Assembly (NCBI GenBank): GCA_934045075.1
Contig: OW203722.1
Span: 19,692,986 to 19,756,985, forward strand
Length of the DNA: 64,000 nucleotides
From: Yponomeuta sedellus
Taxonomy: Eukaryota; Arthropoda; Insecta; Lepidoptera; Yponomeutidae
Direction: 5' to 3'
Of this stretch, positions 53,480 to 63,520 are shown piece by piece. The notes beneath the pieces were generated by a model, which had not been told where the DNA came from, made no database searches, and saw only the letters and a list, made by a program, of their open reading frames with translations. Each line of letters begins with the position of its first letter. Positions within the stretch are counted from its first letter, which is position 1. Made by a program: the position numbers and the translations under genes.

Positions 53480-53725
53480 TTGTAAATAATAAAATTTGAA
53501 CTACTTCAACTTTGTGCTTTATTTAAAATAAAAACAGTATTTCATAGTAAAACCGGAAAACTCTATAAAAACGAAATTAGCAGGTAAAAATAGTCAGATC
53601 TAGTCAAGATGTAAAGTAGTAATGGTAAAAATGAGGGAAATCTCGAAAATGTGTGACATAATTAAAAAATTTTGAAAATTATAGATATATAAAAAAGAAA
53701 TATAAAAAATGGTGTGAAGAGGTTG
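53480..53725 (-). repeat. Retroposon L copy
   Basis: Antisense CTTTGTGCTTTATTTAAAAT, AAATAGTCAGATCTAGTCAA and AAATGGTGTGAAGAGGTTGT, the inverse of 51435-51660. Confidence 0.55.
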
Positions 53726-53769
53726 TACAAAGGCCTTCTTGCAGAGACCAAAGGGCATCAATAATGTAA

Positions 53770-53835
53770 TCAGCAACCATGCCTACCGCGGATTAGAGAT
53801 TTCAAGCGCTGAGGTATGTGAACGCCGCAGGCACA
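53770..53835 (-). repeat. Retroposon I fragment
   Basis: CCTACCGCGGATTAGAGATT and TCAAGCGCTGAGGTATGTGA, antisense. Confidence 0.45.
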
Positions 53836-53954
53836 CCTCTACGATATATAACCGGCGGCGCCTATTTCATAGAACTACTTTTCATGGTTTACGATGGCAC
53901 TTCGATGTACATTGCAAAGTCCATTAATCCACCAGATGAACAACAAGGAACCGA

Positions 53955-54052
53955 TGATCTGAGATAGATTGCTGGCAGTGGCTGGCTGAGAATGGCAGAG
54001 GACAGACGTGTTTCTTGGGAGGCCTATGTTCAGTGGATGAGTTCAGGCCGAT
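53955..54052 (+). pseudogene. RTE-like ORF2 C-terminal scrap
   Basis: Reads IAGSGWLRMAEDRRVSWEAY with one short frame, the MAEDR.W.EAY..Q ending of RTE ORF2. Confidence 0.45.
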
Positions 54053-54387
54053 TGTTAGCAACAACACTACTATGCAATGTACATCAAATTATCATAATAA
54101 ACTATGAATTGTAATTTTATAAAGCTCAACACAGCTCTAGTGACTAATTTCTACTTATTTCTTGAAAATAATAAATGTTAAAATAAAAACCAGCAACTAA
54201 TTAAACATTTATCAGACATTTCTTATTTTTCAAAACAAAACGAGATGACACTTTACTTAATTAAAGTACAATTACTTTAAACATAATAGTATTTAACAAA
54301 AAAAATATATAATTCGGAATCCAGCGGTCGAAAATAATTTTCTGAAACACGCAATTATAATTAACGAAATTGTTTCTTCACTTTCAG
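54053..54387. other. No recognised feature
   Basis: AT-rich; ends in the acceptor-like TTTCTTCACTTTCAG. Confidence 0.35.
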
Positions 54388-54422
54388 ATATAGTTCCAGC
54401 GTCGGAGAACCATTTAACTAAA
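54388..54422 (+). CDS. Candidate 35-nt host microexon
   Basis: A pyrimidine-rich acceptor (TTGTTTCTTCACTTTCAG, ending 54387) and a near-consensus donor (AAA/GTAAGTGA, 54422/54423) enclose 35 nt. With the first two bases completing a codon it reads IVPASENHLTK without a stop. It has the same entry and exit phase as 39948-39988. No family is recognised. Confidence 0.3.
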
Positions 54423-54544
54423 GTAAGTGAAACCTAATGTAGTAATAAATTCTAACCTTTCCTTCTGTCTTTCACATGCTTTATGAGCTATCTTCAACTT
54501 GGGCTCTCGTGCAATGTATCACGTACCAACATAACTCAGACTAA

Positions 54545-54692
54545 TTTTGGAGTTCCTTTGTCCATATTTTCAACAAAATGATCTAGTTTTTGAAATGGAC
54601 ACCTAGTTTGACTTGTAACGTTCATTAAGCCGCAGTTTTTGCGCTACTTTGAATAGAACCTTTTCATTCCATTTAATTTCACTAGGTCCGTA
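54545..54692 (+). repeat. Retroposon J 3' end, sense
   Basis: TTTTGGAGTTCCTTTGTCCA, TTGAAATGGACACCTAGTTT, GTTCATTAAGCCGCAGTTTT, CCTTTTCATTCCATTTAATT. It defines the sense 3' end of family J. Confidence 0.72.
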
Positions 54693-55284
54693 CGCAATAC
54701 GCATAATACGCAGCAGCTTCTTATAGGTTATGTTTCATAACCATGGCAACAAGTAACTGATCGCTTAATATAAGCACTTAAAATTATGAAATAAATTACA
54801 CCAACAATTACTGAAAAAAAATTACTGTGTCCGTATAAATTCCGTAAAAATTACTGTATCCTTCTTTGACGCGATATTGAAACGCCTACTCGCACTTTAA
54901 CTTGCTCCCGTTTATTTATTCAGTTTTTAACAATTTTTTGAACTTTTACCGAATTTTTTTACGTTTCCTTACATGGTGAAGTGATATCCTAAGCTATTGT
55001 TAAAGTTTACCAGTGTTCACAACGTTTTTGGACTCAAAACAGCTAAGTAATTCTCACACTTTGATAATTTATAAGTGACCAGTAACCACGGTAGCTCAGT
55101 TGAAGAGCAAGCCATTCGCACGGTTACACTTAAGTGGCGGAGTGCCGAACGGGTCAAATTAGCGTGCGTCGGTCAAAAAGCCGGCTCGTAGTCACCCAAC
55201 GTCGACGCGGCAAAGATCGTTTAGCGCAGACACGACACTTACCGAGCTGTCTCCGAGAGGCAAAATCTATATCAGTCATACATA
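54693..55284 (+). other. Probable LINE 5' UTR region
   Basis: Precedes the intact LINE. Its start is not defined, because no target duplication matching the 3' flank (GTATACATTGTTTTTGTGCC) was found here. 55130-55284 is GC-richer and probably part of the LINE leader. Confidence 0.4.
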
Positions 55285-56346
55285 ATGCCCGTCACGAAAT
55301 GCGCTATTTGTCCGGGCATTCTGCGTGAGGACGAACGCTTGGAATGCGCGGTGTGCTACGGACACTATCATTTTTACTGCGCAAAATTAACTCTCGCGGA
55401 GTATAAAAAATTACCCGGAAGATCGAAATCTGCTTGGAAATGTGCAGTGTGTCTTGGCGGATCGCATAAAAGTAACCAAAACGCGAATACCCCCGTCAAC
55501 AAGCGCGACAGTTCCTTCAATAATTCATCCTTCTTCGATAACGTCACCACGAGATCAAAGCCGTCTCATTCAGCAACCGCACCTCAGCCCGACCCAGCAG
55601 AGGTATCCTTCTCCACCGACAGTCTTCGACAGATAATCAGAGAAGAACTACAGAACTGCCTACAGTTCGAACTTAAAGAGCTCAAGGAGGAGTTTGCAAA
55701 TTTTAAAGAGTCCATGAACTTTATTAATTTGGAGTTCGAAAAGTTTAAGTCCGAGAACAAAGAACAATCCTCCTTGATATACGCTCTAAAAAAGGAGAAC
55801 GATTCTTTACGAGCTACGACCAATGTCTTACTCCAACGGGTTAACCAAATGGAGCAGCATTCTCGCTCTAACAATATTGAAATACAGTGCGTCCCTGAAA
55901 ATAAATCCGAGAACCTAATAACCACTGTTATGCAGATAAGTCGTATTGTCGACTGCAAACTAAATGAAAGCGAAATCCATTATTGCTCCCGATTAGCAAA
56001 AATGGACAAAACAAGCTCGCGTCCTAGGTCGATTCTTGTCAAATTTGGATCACCACGCATAAGAGATACGTTTTTGGCCGCTGTTATCAAGTTTAACAAG
56101 GACAACCCTAATGACAAATTAAACACTGGTCATGTCGGCATTGGTGTAGAGAAGAAAACTCCCATATTCGTGTTGGAACACCTTTCTACCGACAACAAAT
56201 CTCTACATGCTGCAGCGCGACTTAAGGCTAAACAGATCGGCTACAAGTTTGTATGGGTTAGAGGAGGCAAAATTTACATGCGGAAGACAGAATCGATGGA
56301 TCACGTTTTCATCCGCGATATGGAAACTCTCAACAGTTTGATTTAA
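55285..56346 (+). CDS. LINE ORF1: PHD finger, coiled coil, FP-like C-terminal domain
   Basis: 353 residues, intact. Likely the nucleic-acid-binding partner of the retrotransposition particle. Residues 6-56 form a PHD finger with a full C4HC3 set (C6-C9, C21-C24, H29-C32, C53-C56; DERLECAVCYGHYHFYC, WKCAVC). Ser/Thr/Pro-rich residues ~58-110 follow, then a charged helical segment to about 205 (ELKEEFANFKESMNFINLEF, NQMEQHSRSNNIEI), probably a trimerising coiled coil. From about 240 the domain seen in insect LINE ORF1 proteins and baculovirus FP-type proteins follows (RPRSILVKF, VFVLEHLS-like, KQIGYKFVWVRGGKIYMRK). ORF2 starts 22 bp after the stop. The ATG at 55285 immediately precedes the finger. 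Confidence 0.88.
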   Translation: MPVTKCAICPGILREDERLECAVCYGHYHFYCAKLTLAEYKKLPGRSKSAWKCAVCLGGSHKSNQNANTPVNKRDSSFNNSSFFDNVTTRSKPSHSATAPQPDPAEVSFSTDSLRQIIREELQNCLQFELKELKEEFANFKESMNFINLEFEKFKSENKEQSSLIYALKKENDSLRATTNVLLQRVNQMEQHSRSNNIEIQCVPENKSENLITTVMQISRIVDCKLNESEIHYCSRLAKMDKTSSRPRSILVKFGSPRIRDTFLAAVIKFNKDNPNDKLNTGHVGIGVEKKTPIFVLEHLSTDNKSLHAAARLKAKQIGYKFVWVRGGKIYMRKTESMDHVFIRDMETLNSLI

Positions 56347-56368
56347 GTTTTATTTTTTAATTACTACG

Positions 56369-59308
56369 TTGTACTTATCATGTATTGGATATCTCTCTAG
56401 AATTATGTCTGAAATGCTACGAATTTATTTTCAAAACGTTAGGGGCCTTCGTAGCAAAACAACAGAAGTCCTTCATAATGTGTGTGGTTCCTATTACGAC
56501 ATTATTATTTTCTGTGAGACATGGTTAAATGACAGTGTGTTTGATGCAGAGCTATTTGATGACCGTTACAACATTTTTAGAAGAGACAGAGAAACCTGTG
56601 CAACAAGTTCATCAAAATCTGACGGTGGGGGTGTACTAATAGCCATTTCTAAAAAAATCAAGTCACAGCGACTAAAACATCTAGAAAGTCAATGCGAAGA
56701 TTTATGGGTTGGCCTGCAAACAAGCGATAGTGCCGGCAAAATACACTTACTTCAGATATGTGCAGTATATATTCCCTGTCCCGTGCAGCGTCACGTTTTG
56801 GAACAATTCACCAACAACGTTAGCAAAAAGGTGGATCCAACAGTGGGCCTGTTAGTCGTTGGTGACTTCAATCTGGGTAAATTATACGCCCCTCATAGCC
56901 AGGAAAACGATACTGTACCCATAGGTTTGGGTCAGCTTGAAACTATCTTGTCAGATTTTATAGAATTTCACAATCTTATGCAATTCAACCACGTACCAAA
57001 TAAGCTGAACAGGATTCTAGATCTCGTACTCGGAAACTGCAATACTACAGAAGCAACTCCTGCTTCAGATGTTCTGAGTAGGATTGATCCACACCACCCT
57101 CCGCTCGAATTCACAATTCTTATGGAATCTGATAAAGGTCTACAGCCCAAACCCAACAACAGATACAGCTATTTTAAAGCTGATTACAAAGCAATCAATG
57201 CCGAACTTAACTTGGTAGATTGGGATGAACTCTTTACCGATTCAAATACAGTTAACGACATGTTAGACATTTTTTATTCAGTTATTCACGAGGTAATTAA
57301 AAAACTGATTCCTCTGCGCAAATTTCGTAAAAAGTCATATCCAGCTTGGTTCTCGACCGACCTCATCCGTAGACTTAATGAAAAACATAAATTCCTCACA
57401 AGGTACAAAAAATATAAAAATCCGCTTGATATTATAACCTACCAAACATTGAAAAAAAGATGCGACGCCATGATGAGGACTGCTTATAGAGATTATATGT
57501 CTAACCTTGAGGCGGCCCTCACATCAAACCCTAAGCATTTTTGGTCCCATATTAAAAGAAAGAAAGGCAATAACTGTTCCATACCAAGTCAAATGTACCA
57601 CGAGAATAAATCTTCATCTAACGGTGAAGAAATCTGCAACTTCTTTGCTACGCACTTTTGCTCAGTCTTTAATAAAGACTCCCCCCCAAATAGTGTCTCC
57701 TCATTGAAAGAACTGACTCAGACTGGTAACTTCATGGGATCCATTGCTTTCAGTAGTTCGGAAATTCACGAAGCTTTAAAAAAACTTAATATGTTTAAGG
57801 GTGCTGGTGCAGATGGGATTCCATCGGTCTTTGCTTCTAAATGCGCGGATTCGCTCTCGTATCCTCTGTCTCTGATCTACAACAGGTCTTTGGCCACCGG
57901 TATCTTCCCAACTAATTGGAAAAAGAGTTTAGTGGTTCCTATTTTCAAATCGGGAGATGTCAAACAAGTCACACATTATAGACCCATCTGTATCCTTCCG
58001 ATCTTCGCCAAGGTTTTCGAGAAGCTGTTATGCCCATTACTTTCCTGGCACTTTAAGCATTTACTTTCTGTTCATCAGCATGGTTTTATTAGGGCCAGGT
58101 CCACTACCACTAATCTTGTTTGTTTTGTGGATTATCTCTCCGAGTGTCTGGATGGACGCAGGTCTATGGATGTCATTTACACCGACTTCAGCAAGGCTTT
58201 CGACAGGGTAAACTTCAATATTTTAATAAACAAATTATCTATGCACGGTATTCACGGCAATTTATTGAAATGGTTCGGGTCTTACCTGATGGGCAGATTT
58301 TGCGAAGTTGTAGTGAATGGCTTTCGGTCTTCTGCGTATCCAGTAGTCTCGGGGGTGCCTCAAGGCTCCCATCTTGGCCCAATACTTTTTAATATTTTCA
58401 TAAACGACGTGCAGGAATGTTTCTTGTTTTCTAAATTTTACCTCTTTGCGGACGACCTCAAGATGGTTAGACCTGTTGAATCAGCTAATGATGCCTTTGA
58501 GCTTCAGGAGGATCTCAGAAGGTTGGCTGATTGGTGTGATCAGAACGGAATGTCTCTCAACGCCGAAAAGTGTTATGCTGTCAGGTTTAGTCGTAAGAAG
58601 AGTAATTTCACACGCACCTATTCCATCAACGAAGTACCTTTAAAAGAAGTTGACCATATCCGTGACTTGGGTGTTGAACTCGACTCGAAATTAAGATTTC
58701 ATCTACATTTCGATAAAGCAGTCACTAAGGCTTTTAGGGTGCTTGGATTTGTATTGCGTAACTCTGGCGATCTGAGAAATCCGACGACTATAATTTCACT
58801 GTACAACAGTTTGGTTCGCAGTATCTTGGAATACGCAAGTCCCGTTTGGAATCCCCACTACGAGGTACATAAAAAAAGACTCGAAAGCGTACAAAAACGA
58901 TTTCTTTGGCACCTCTCCTACAAATATAATTTGGGTAGGAAATTACGCTCCTATGCTCAGAGGCTTCGCCATTTCAGGATACTTTCCCTAAGTGAACGCA
59001 GGCTGGTCATTGATTGCATATTTCTTCACAAGATCCTAAAAGGCGACATTGATGCTCCCTTACTTTTATCTTCCATTAATATTACTGTGCCGAGAATCGC
59101 TAAACTCCGTAAATGCAAAAGGACTAATCTGTTTACTTCCAGTAGATCAAAGACAAATCTAGGCTCATTCTCACCACTTAACAGGCTAATTAATCAATAT
59201 AATGCCCTTGTGGGGGCTATCGGTGAAGTCGACATCCTGGCGAATACCAGAGACCAGTTCAAACGGGCCATTCTTGGTCTTTTGGACTCAAATCGCACAA
59301 ATACATAA
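56369..59308 (+). CDS. LINE ORF2: endonuclease and reverse transcriptase
   Basis: 979 residues, uninterrupted. An internal ATG at 56405 (MSEMLRIYFQNVRG) may be the real start. An AP-type endonuclease occupies about residues 18-250 with the expected motifs: FQNVRGL, CETWLND, AVYIP, VVGDFN (~162-167), ILDLVLGN (~216) and DPHHPPLEF (~240), where most relatives have SDHxPL; the catalytic-type Asp and His are retained. Reverse transcriptase at about 470-800: GIPSVFASKC, KKSLVVPIFKSGD, YRPICILPIFAKVFEKLL, YTDFSKAFDRVN (~604), SGVPQGSHLGPILF (~661), FADDLKMV (~692). The C-terminus resembles the SRSKTNLGSFSPLNR.. tail of CR1/Jockey-group proteins. It nicks target DNA and copies its RNA there. All key residues are present, so the element may be active. 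The group (CR1, Kiri or Daphne-like) is not resolved. Confidence 0.93.
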   Translation: MYLSCIGYLSRIMSEMLRIYFQNVRGLRSKTTEVLHNVCGSYYDIIIFCETWLNDSVFDAELFDDRYNIFRRDRETCATSSSKSDGGGVLIAISKKIKSQRLKHLESQCEDLWVGLQTSDSAGKIHLLQICAVYIPCPVQRHVLEQFTNNVSKKVDPTVGLLVVGDFNLGKLYAPHSQENDTVPIGLGQLETILSDFIEFHNLMQFNHVPNKLNRILDLVLGNCNTTEATPASDVLSRIDPHHPPLEFTILMESDKGLQPKPNNRYSYFKADYKAINAELNLVDWDELFTDSNTVNDMLDIFYSVIHEVIKKLIPLRKFRKKSYPAWFSTDLIRRLNEKHKFLTRYKKYKNPLDIITYQTLKKRCDAMMRTAYRDYMSNLEAALTSNPKHFWSHIKRKKGNNCSIPSQMYHENKSSSNGEEICNFFATHFCSVFNKDSPPNSVSSLKELTQTGNFMGSIAFSSSEIHEALKKLNMFKGAGADGIPSVFASKCADSLSYPLSLIYNRSLATGIFPTNWKKSLVVPIFKSGDVKQVTHYRPICILPIFAKVFEKLLCPLLSWHFKHLLSVHQHGFIRARSTTTNLVCFVDYLSECLDGRRSMDVIYTDFSKAFDRVNFNILINKLSMHGIHGNLLKWFGSYLMGRFCEVVVNGFRSSAYPVVSGVPQGSHLGPILFNIFINDVQECFLFSKFYLFADDLKMVRPVESANDAFELQEDLRRLADWCDQNGMSLNAEKCYAVRFSRKKSNFTRTYSINEVPLKEVDHIRDLGVELDSKLRFHLHFDKAVTKAFRVLGFVLRNSGDLRNPTTIISLYNSLVRSILEYASPVWNPHYEVHKKRLESVQKRFLWHLSYKYNLGRKLRSYAQRLRHFRILSLSERRLVIDCIFLHKILKGDIDAPLLLSSINITVPRIAKLRKCKRTNLFTSSRSKTNLGSFSPLNRLINQYNALVGAIGEVDILANTRDQFKRAILGLLDSNRTNT

Positions 59309-59573
59309 CGTCCTTCCACCATGTCATCTCTCTCTATTTGTTTCATATTATAATGCGATTTTTTTTTTTTATAGTTCTTAATAGTGCCAGAACATAATTA
59401 TGCATTTTTGCTATTATGGTTCAAGTAGGTGTTACATTATAATTTACGCATGCTGTGGACACCTATAATTAAGGTAGCATTAATTTATATCCTTGGTACA
59501 TGTGATTAATACGATGTTTTAATGTATACCTTGTTGGTGACCCTAAATAAAAATAAATAAATAAAAAAAAAAA

Positions 59574-60979
59574 AGTATACATTGTTTTTGTGCCGATCTA
59601 ACCGTACAGACATAACCCAGTGAACGTTAACGGAACGGAACAAAATTCGTTAAAGACATTATTGCTAAATTCTTACGCTCTTGTGGATGACTGGTAGAAA
59701 TGCTCAAGGTGCCATAACCAACTCAGCCTGTCATACACTAATACGCTAACTCAACTGTGCAAGCGAATTTAGAGTGGAAACTAAGTTCTAAACTAAGTTC
59801 AAGTTCGTTAGTGAATAGGAACGCAAAATATAGACTTGGAACCATCTACAGCAGTTACTGCACTGATGGAATTGCAAGATTAAGTTTTGTTCTGTACAAG
59901 ATCTGTTCTTCATGATGCCGAGCCATAGTAGATGCAGAAGGCAAACAAAAATCTGACGATATTAGTCTAAAACTAATATGGTAAATTATAAATTCCTGCA
60001 AAGTGAGAGTCGGATTCATAGAGTAAAGGTTCCGTACTGAACATGTTTTCTTTCATTCAGTAAGATTTTATGATAGATTGAGAACGCTATACGCAAAGGA
60101 AATTTTATAAATTAGTATGTGTTTCTTAACCAAAAGTTTTAATCACGATGCTTGTATGGAATTAAATTTTATTATTGTGACAATATTTATATCATTTTTT
60201 GGCGTAAAACACAATTTGTGAAAATTTCCACTCAATACCTATAACAGTTCGAAAGAAAGATCCCTCTAAAGTCGATCAGATAGAAAGACATGTATGCGTT
60301 TTTTACTTTGTATGTTCCGTGGTGATTTGATTGTTCAGGTTTTTTTGAGGTTAAGTTTTCATGCGTATTGGTTCTGTATTTTTGAGGAGATAAATATCTT
60401 ACAACAATATATGAATAACGCCCGCCACGGGGTTCTATACTCCTATTGGTATACCCGGAACTCTAAAAGGTAGGTAAGAATGTATTTACGACGTCTCAAC
60501 TTCTCAAGTGATCCTTTACTTCGAGTGTGTAGAAAACTAAAGTCAAGTGCCTTTTTAAATACGTGAGGGGAATGTCGGTAACCGGCCTTGCAGTTTTATT
60601 ATCAAAGTTTGGGCCAAAGTTCTCCCACTCAAACTGCTCTTACGCCACTTGTTTTCGTCTACGTAATAACATCTTAGCTCGTTGAATGGTATAAGCGACT
60701 TTTTTTTGCCTGTAGAAAGTTTCACGGAAACGGCGGCGTGGAAAAAACGGTACTGAACAAACTTTTGGTTCTAACGTAATACCAAAGAGGTTACGTCACA
60801 AATAAAAAATGTAAGTAGTAGAGAAAAATATTTCGTTTCGTTCTGTCTTTGGGAGTAAACTTTTTTTAATATAATCAAGTCACGAAATTCATAATAGAGG
60901 ATGACGTTTCTCACATTAATGAAGTGAGTTTATAACCTAGGACGAGCAAAGTTGGAAGATATTATTGTTTTCAAGGAGT
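59574..60979. other. No recognised gene
   Basis: 1.4 kb with no recognisable coding or repeat. Confidence 0.4.
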
Positions 60980-61418
60980 ATATAATCACTCATGACATAC
61001 GGTGCCGAAACGTGGACACTCACGGTGGGGCTGATGCACAAATTTAAAGTCGCTCAGCGTGCTATGGAAAGGGCTATGCTACGGGTTTCTCTGAAAGATC
61101 GAATTCGAACGAAGTCATCCGACAGAGAACCAAAGTCATCGACATAGCCCACCGAATTAGCATGCTGAAGTGGCAGTGGGCCGGCCATATCACCCGAAGA
61201 ACTGATAACCGATGGGGTAGAAGATTTCTTGAGTGGAGACCGCGGATCGGTAAACGTAGTGTAGGACGTCCTCAGACTCGGTGGAGCGGATCTTCGCAGG
61301 GCGGCTGGCAAGAGCTGGATGAGAGTAGCCGAGGACCGTGCTCAGTGGCGTGCAATAGGAGAGGCCTATGTCCAGCAGTGAAAAATCGTAGGCCGATGAT
61401 GATGATGATATAATCACT
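60980..61418 (+). mobile_element. RTE-type LINE, 5'-truncated, 11-bp target duplication
   Basis: The insert 60991-61407 is flanked by ATATAATCACT (60980-60990, 61408-61418). It contains only the end of ORF2 and a (GAT)n tail. Three partial frames: MTYGAETWTLTVGLMHKFKV from 60992; after a shift near 61107, IDIAHRISMLKWQWAGHITR and RRFLEWRPRIGKRSVGRPQTRW; after a second shift near 61285, AAGKSWMRVAEDRAQWRAIG and AYVQQ then stop at 61381. These are hallmarks of the RTE C-terminus. Confidence 0.88.
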
Positions 61419-62252
61419 ACGTTTTATTGTTTTCCAAATTTAGACAATTAAATTCAACAGTTTGTTTTGAAAATTAATGGTTCAATCATTCAAGGAATGC
61501 TGATGATTTTCATTTTATTTACAAAGTTTCATTAAAAAATGCGAGTTAAATGCAAAAGTAAAACCAAAAGTGCATCGTTTTTCTGCATAATGTAAAATAT
61601 ATAAACTGTGATTAAAAGTTCAGTACATACTATGATTTTTGTTAGCTGTCATCGGCATTTTTCAATGGTTTTTGTACTACAATTATTAAGTAGTATTTAA
61701 CGTGAAAACCTACTCTTGAGTCCTATTTTCACTTCTGCGAAATCAGGCACGATTGAACTGAAAATAACCGCAACAAATCAACCCTCCATACATATATTCA
61801 TGAATGCCTTACCGTTTGAAGCCTAGCATCGAAAGATCAACACACTCTCGGACCCAATGCCATCTATCTCCTTAGGTTAGAACCTTGAAATAAAACAACG
61901 CAGAAAGCTCAACCAAGGCTCAATCAAAAGTCGATCAAGTCACCGGAAGATTATGTTTTCTCCTGAAGCAACACATGCGAATGTCCGTACTTTCAAGTTG
62001 TGATAAACACGTTTATTGCATTGTTTCGCTTAAAGGAGAATGTGCTTTGCTCATGTGTACCTATGCATGTATGTTCGATTCTATGTTTCCTTATAACTCC
62101 TTGATCAATTGTCAGATTTTATTGAATAAGATTTAAATTGATTGGTCGTATTTAAGCGGGTGTTATACGCTATACATTAAATTAGCATAAAACTAATAAA
62201 AACATTACAATATCACTCAACAGACAAAACTGTAAAACTGAAATAAAAAATA
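61419..62252. other. No recognised gene
   Basis: AT-rich; nothing identified. Confidence 0.35.
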
Positions 62253-62740
62253 AAAACCTATTTAGAGGCTAAAAATTAAGAATAAGAATATTTTATTGAC
62301 CAAAGAATACAAAATAGGGCTAAGTTTCATAGGACTGATACGTTCAATAGCACAAAAACATACAGGATCTGCTACTGAGCTAAGCTTATTGCCTGTATTA
62401 CAGTAAACAGTAGGCACTGTTTACTGTAATACAGGCAATAAGCTGTTTACTGTAATACATCCTAAAAGTATGGTAATTATTTAGAGGGCGTGTTCGTACA
62501 TCAATATGTAATATTATTCCAAAGAAGTGACATTAATATCTTTAAAACCTTTAAAACTTAAAATTTAGAATTTTGTTTACTTTTAACATTTTATTAATCA
62601 TGCATAACATTTAAAATATTTAAAAGTGTGCTGTGAGTAGGGAAATTCCACCCATGCCAGGAATTTTAGCCTCTAAATAGGTTTTTAAAATTGTCCTTAG
62701 CACGGGTTAGTGCATTAAAAAGAATATAATAAAAAATAAA
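62253..62740. repeat. SINE-A inverted copy split by a ~365-bp insertion
   Basis: Antisense tail at 62253-62273 (AAAAACCTATTTAGAGGC) continues at 62641 (AATTCCACCCATGCC). It then switches to plus-strand tail AATTTTAGCCTCTAAATAGG and the 3' end GTGCATTAAAAAGAATATAA. Bases ~62274-62640 are an insertion starting AGAATAAGAATATTTTATTG (antisense of a TCTTATTCT-tailed retroposon, similar to C), with AAATT on both sides. Confidence 0.65.
62383..62444. repeat. Perfect 28-bp hairpin
   Basis: Arms 62383-62410 and 62417-62444 are exact reverse complements (AGCTTATTGCCTGTATTACA.. on the left), with the 6-base loop TAGGCA. A partial third copy of the arm (AGCTGTTTACTGTAATACAT) follows and overlaps the right arm. 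Confidence 0.92.
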
Positions 62741-63160
62741 AACAAAAACAACGAGCAGGCGGGAATTAACTTATTACGTTGATCCCGCTTGCTCAGTAGT
62801 TAATGCACAGCAGTGGAGTAGTTGCTTCTTTTTTATTTCAGTTTTACATTTTATGATGTCTGTTTAGTGATAATGTAATTGTTTGTTAGTTTCATGCTGA
62901 TTTCACATAGCGTATGACACCCGCGCTAATACGATTAGTGTGGTACTTTTCGTCGTTTTTGGTTGTTTTTGTATTTTTTTAATAATATGTTACCAAATAA
63001 AATTACATTACTTGTAATTTTTACTTTAAGCAACGTAGTTTTCTTAAAAAAAATACATCTATTTGTGAATTTTAACATTCGATTTAGAAGTTAGTTGAGA
63101 TGTGTAACAAAGACAGGCTATCGCCATCTTCAAGAAGTTTGGGGTGTTGACGTTACTCGT
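62741..63160. other. No recognised gene
   Basis: AT-rich; nothing identified. Confidence 0.35.
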
Positions 63161-63163
63161 GTC

Positions 63164-63520
63164 CGTGGGTGTTCCCCCATTACTTAACACTCTAGAGTGG
63201 CGCGAGTTGCTTTATTATTACTTATGGTAGGTGTTGCCCCATTACTTAACACTCTAGAGTGATTATACTATTTTTATTTTTAATGCACTAACCCGTGCTA
63301 AGGACAAATTAAAAAACCTATTTATTCTAACCTATTTACCTGGCACGGATAGCCAGAGGTTGCGGGTTCGAATCCCGGCATGGGTGAAATTTTTAGCCTC
63401 TAAATAGGTTTTTAAACTCTAGAGTGATGCGAGTTGCTTTATCATTACTTATGGTAGGTGTTCCCCCATTTCTTAACACTAGAGTGGCGCGAGTTGCTTT
63501 ATCATTACTTACGGTAGGTC
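63164..63520. repeat. 62-bp satellite, ~4 units, split by SINE-A
   Basis: GTGTT.CCCCATT.CTTAACAC and GAGTGGCGCGAGTTGCTTTA recur with a 62-bp period from 63169. Two units lie left and two right of the SINE. Removing 63262-63426 (the SINE and one duplication) restores the array. Confidence 0.85.
63251..63426 (+). repeat. SINE-A with inverted 5' part and 11-bp target duplication
   Basis: The element 63262-63415 is flanked by ACTCTAGAGTG (63251-63261, 63416-63426). The left ~70 bp are antisense spacer (ATTATACTATTTTTATTTTT, AATGCACTAACCCGTGCTAA). The right part is sense tRNA 3' half (CTGGCACGGATAGCCAGAGG, GGGTTCGAATCCC) and tail TTTTTAGCCTCTAAATAGG. Confidence 0.9.

Larger units (their letters stand above)
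54900..59573 (+). mobile_element. Coding-complete Jockey/CR1-group LINE
   Basis: ORF1 and ORF2 intact, 3' UTR 59309-59545 (TATAATGCGATTTTTTTTTT, GTACATGTGATTAATACGAT) and a 3' tail of TAAATAAATAAA plus oligo-A at 59546-59573. The 5' boundary is approximate. It differs in sequence from the J-type LINE ends at 28156, 37555 and 54545. Confidence 0.8.
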
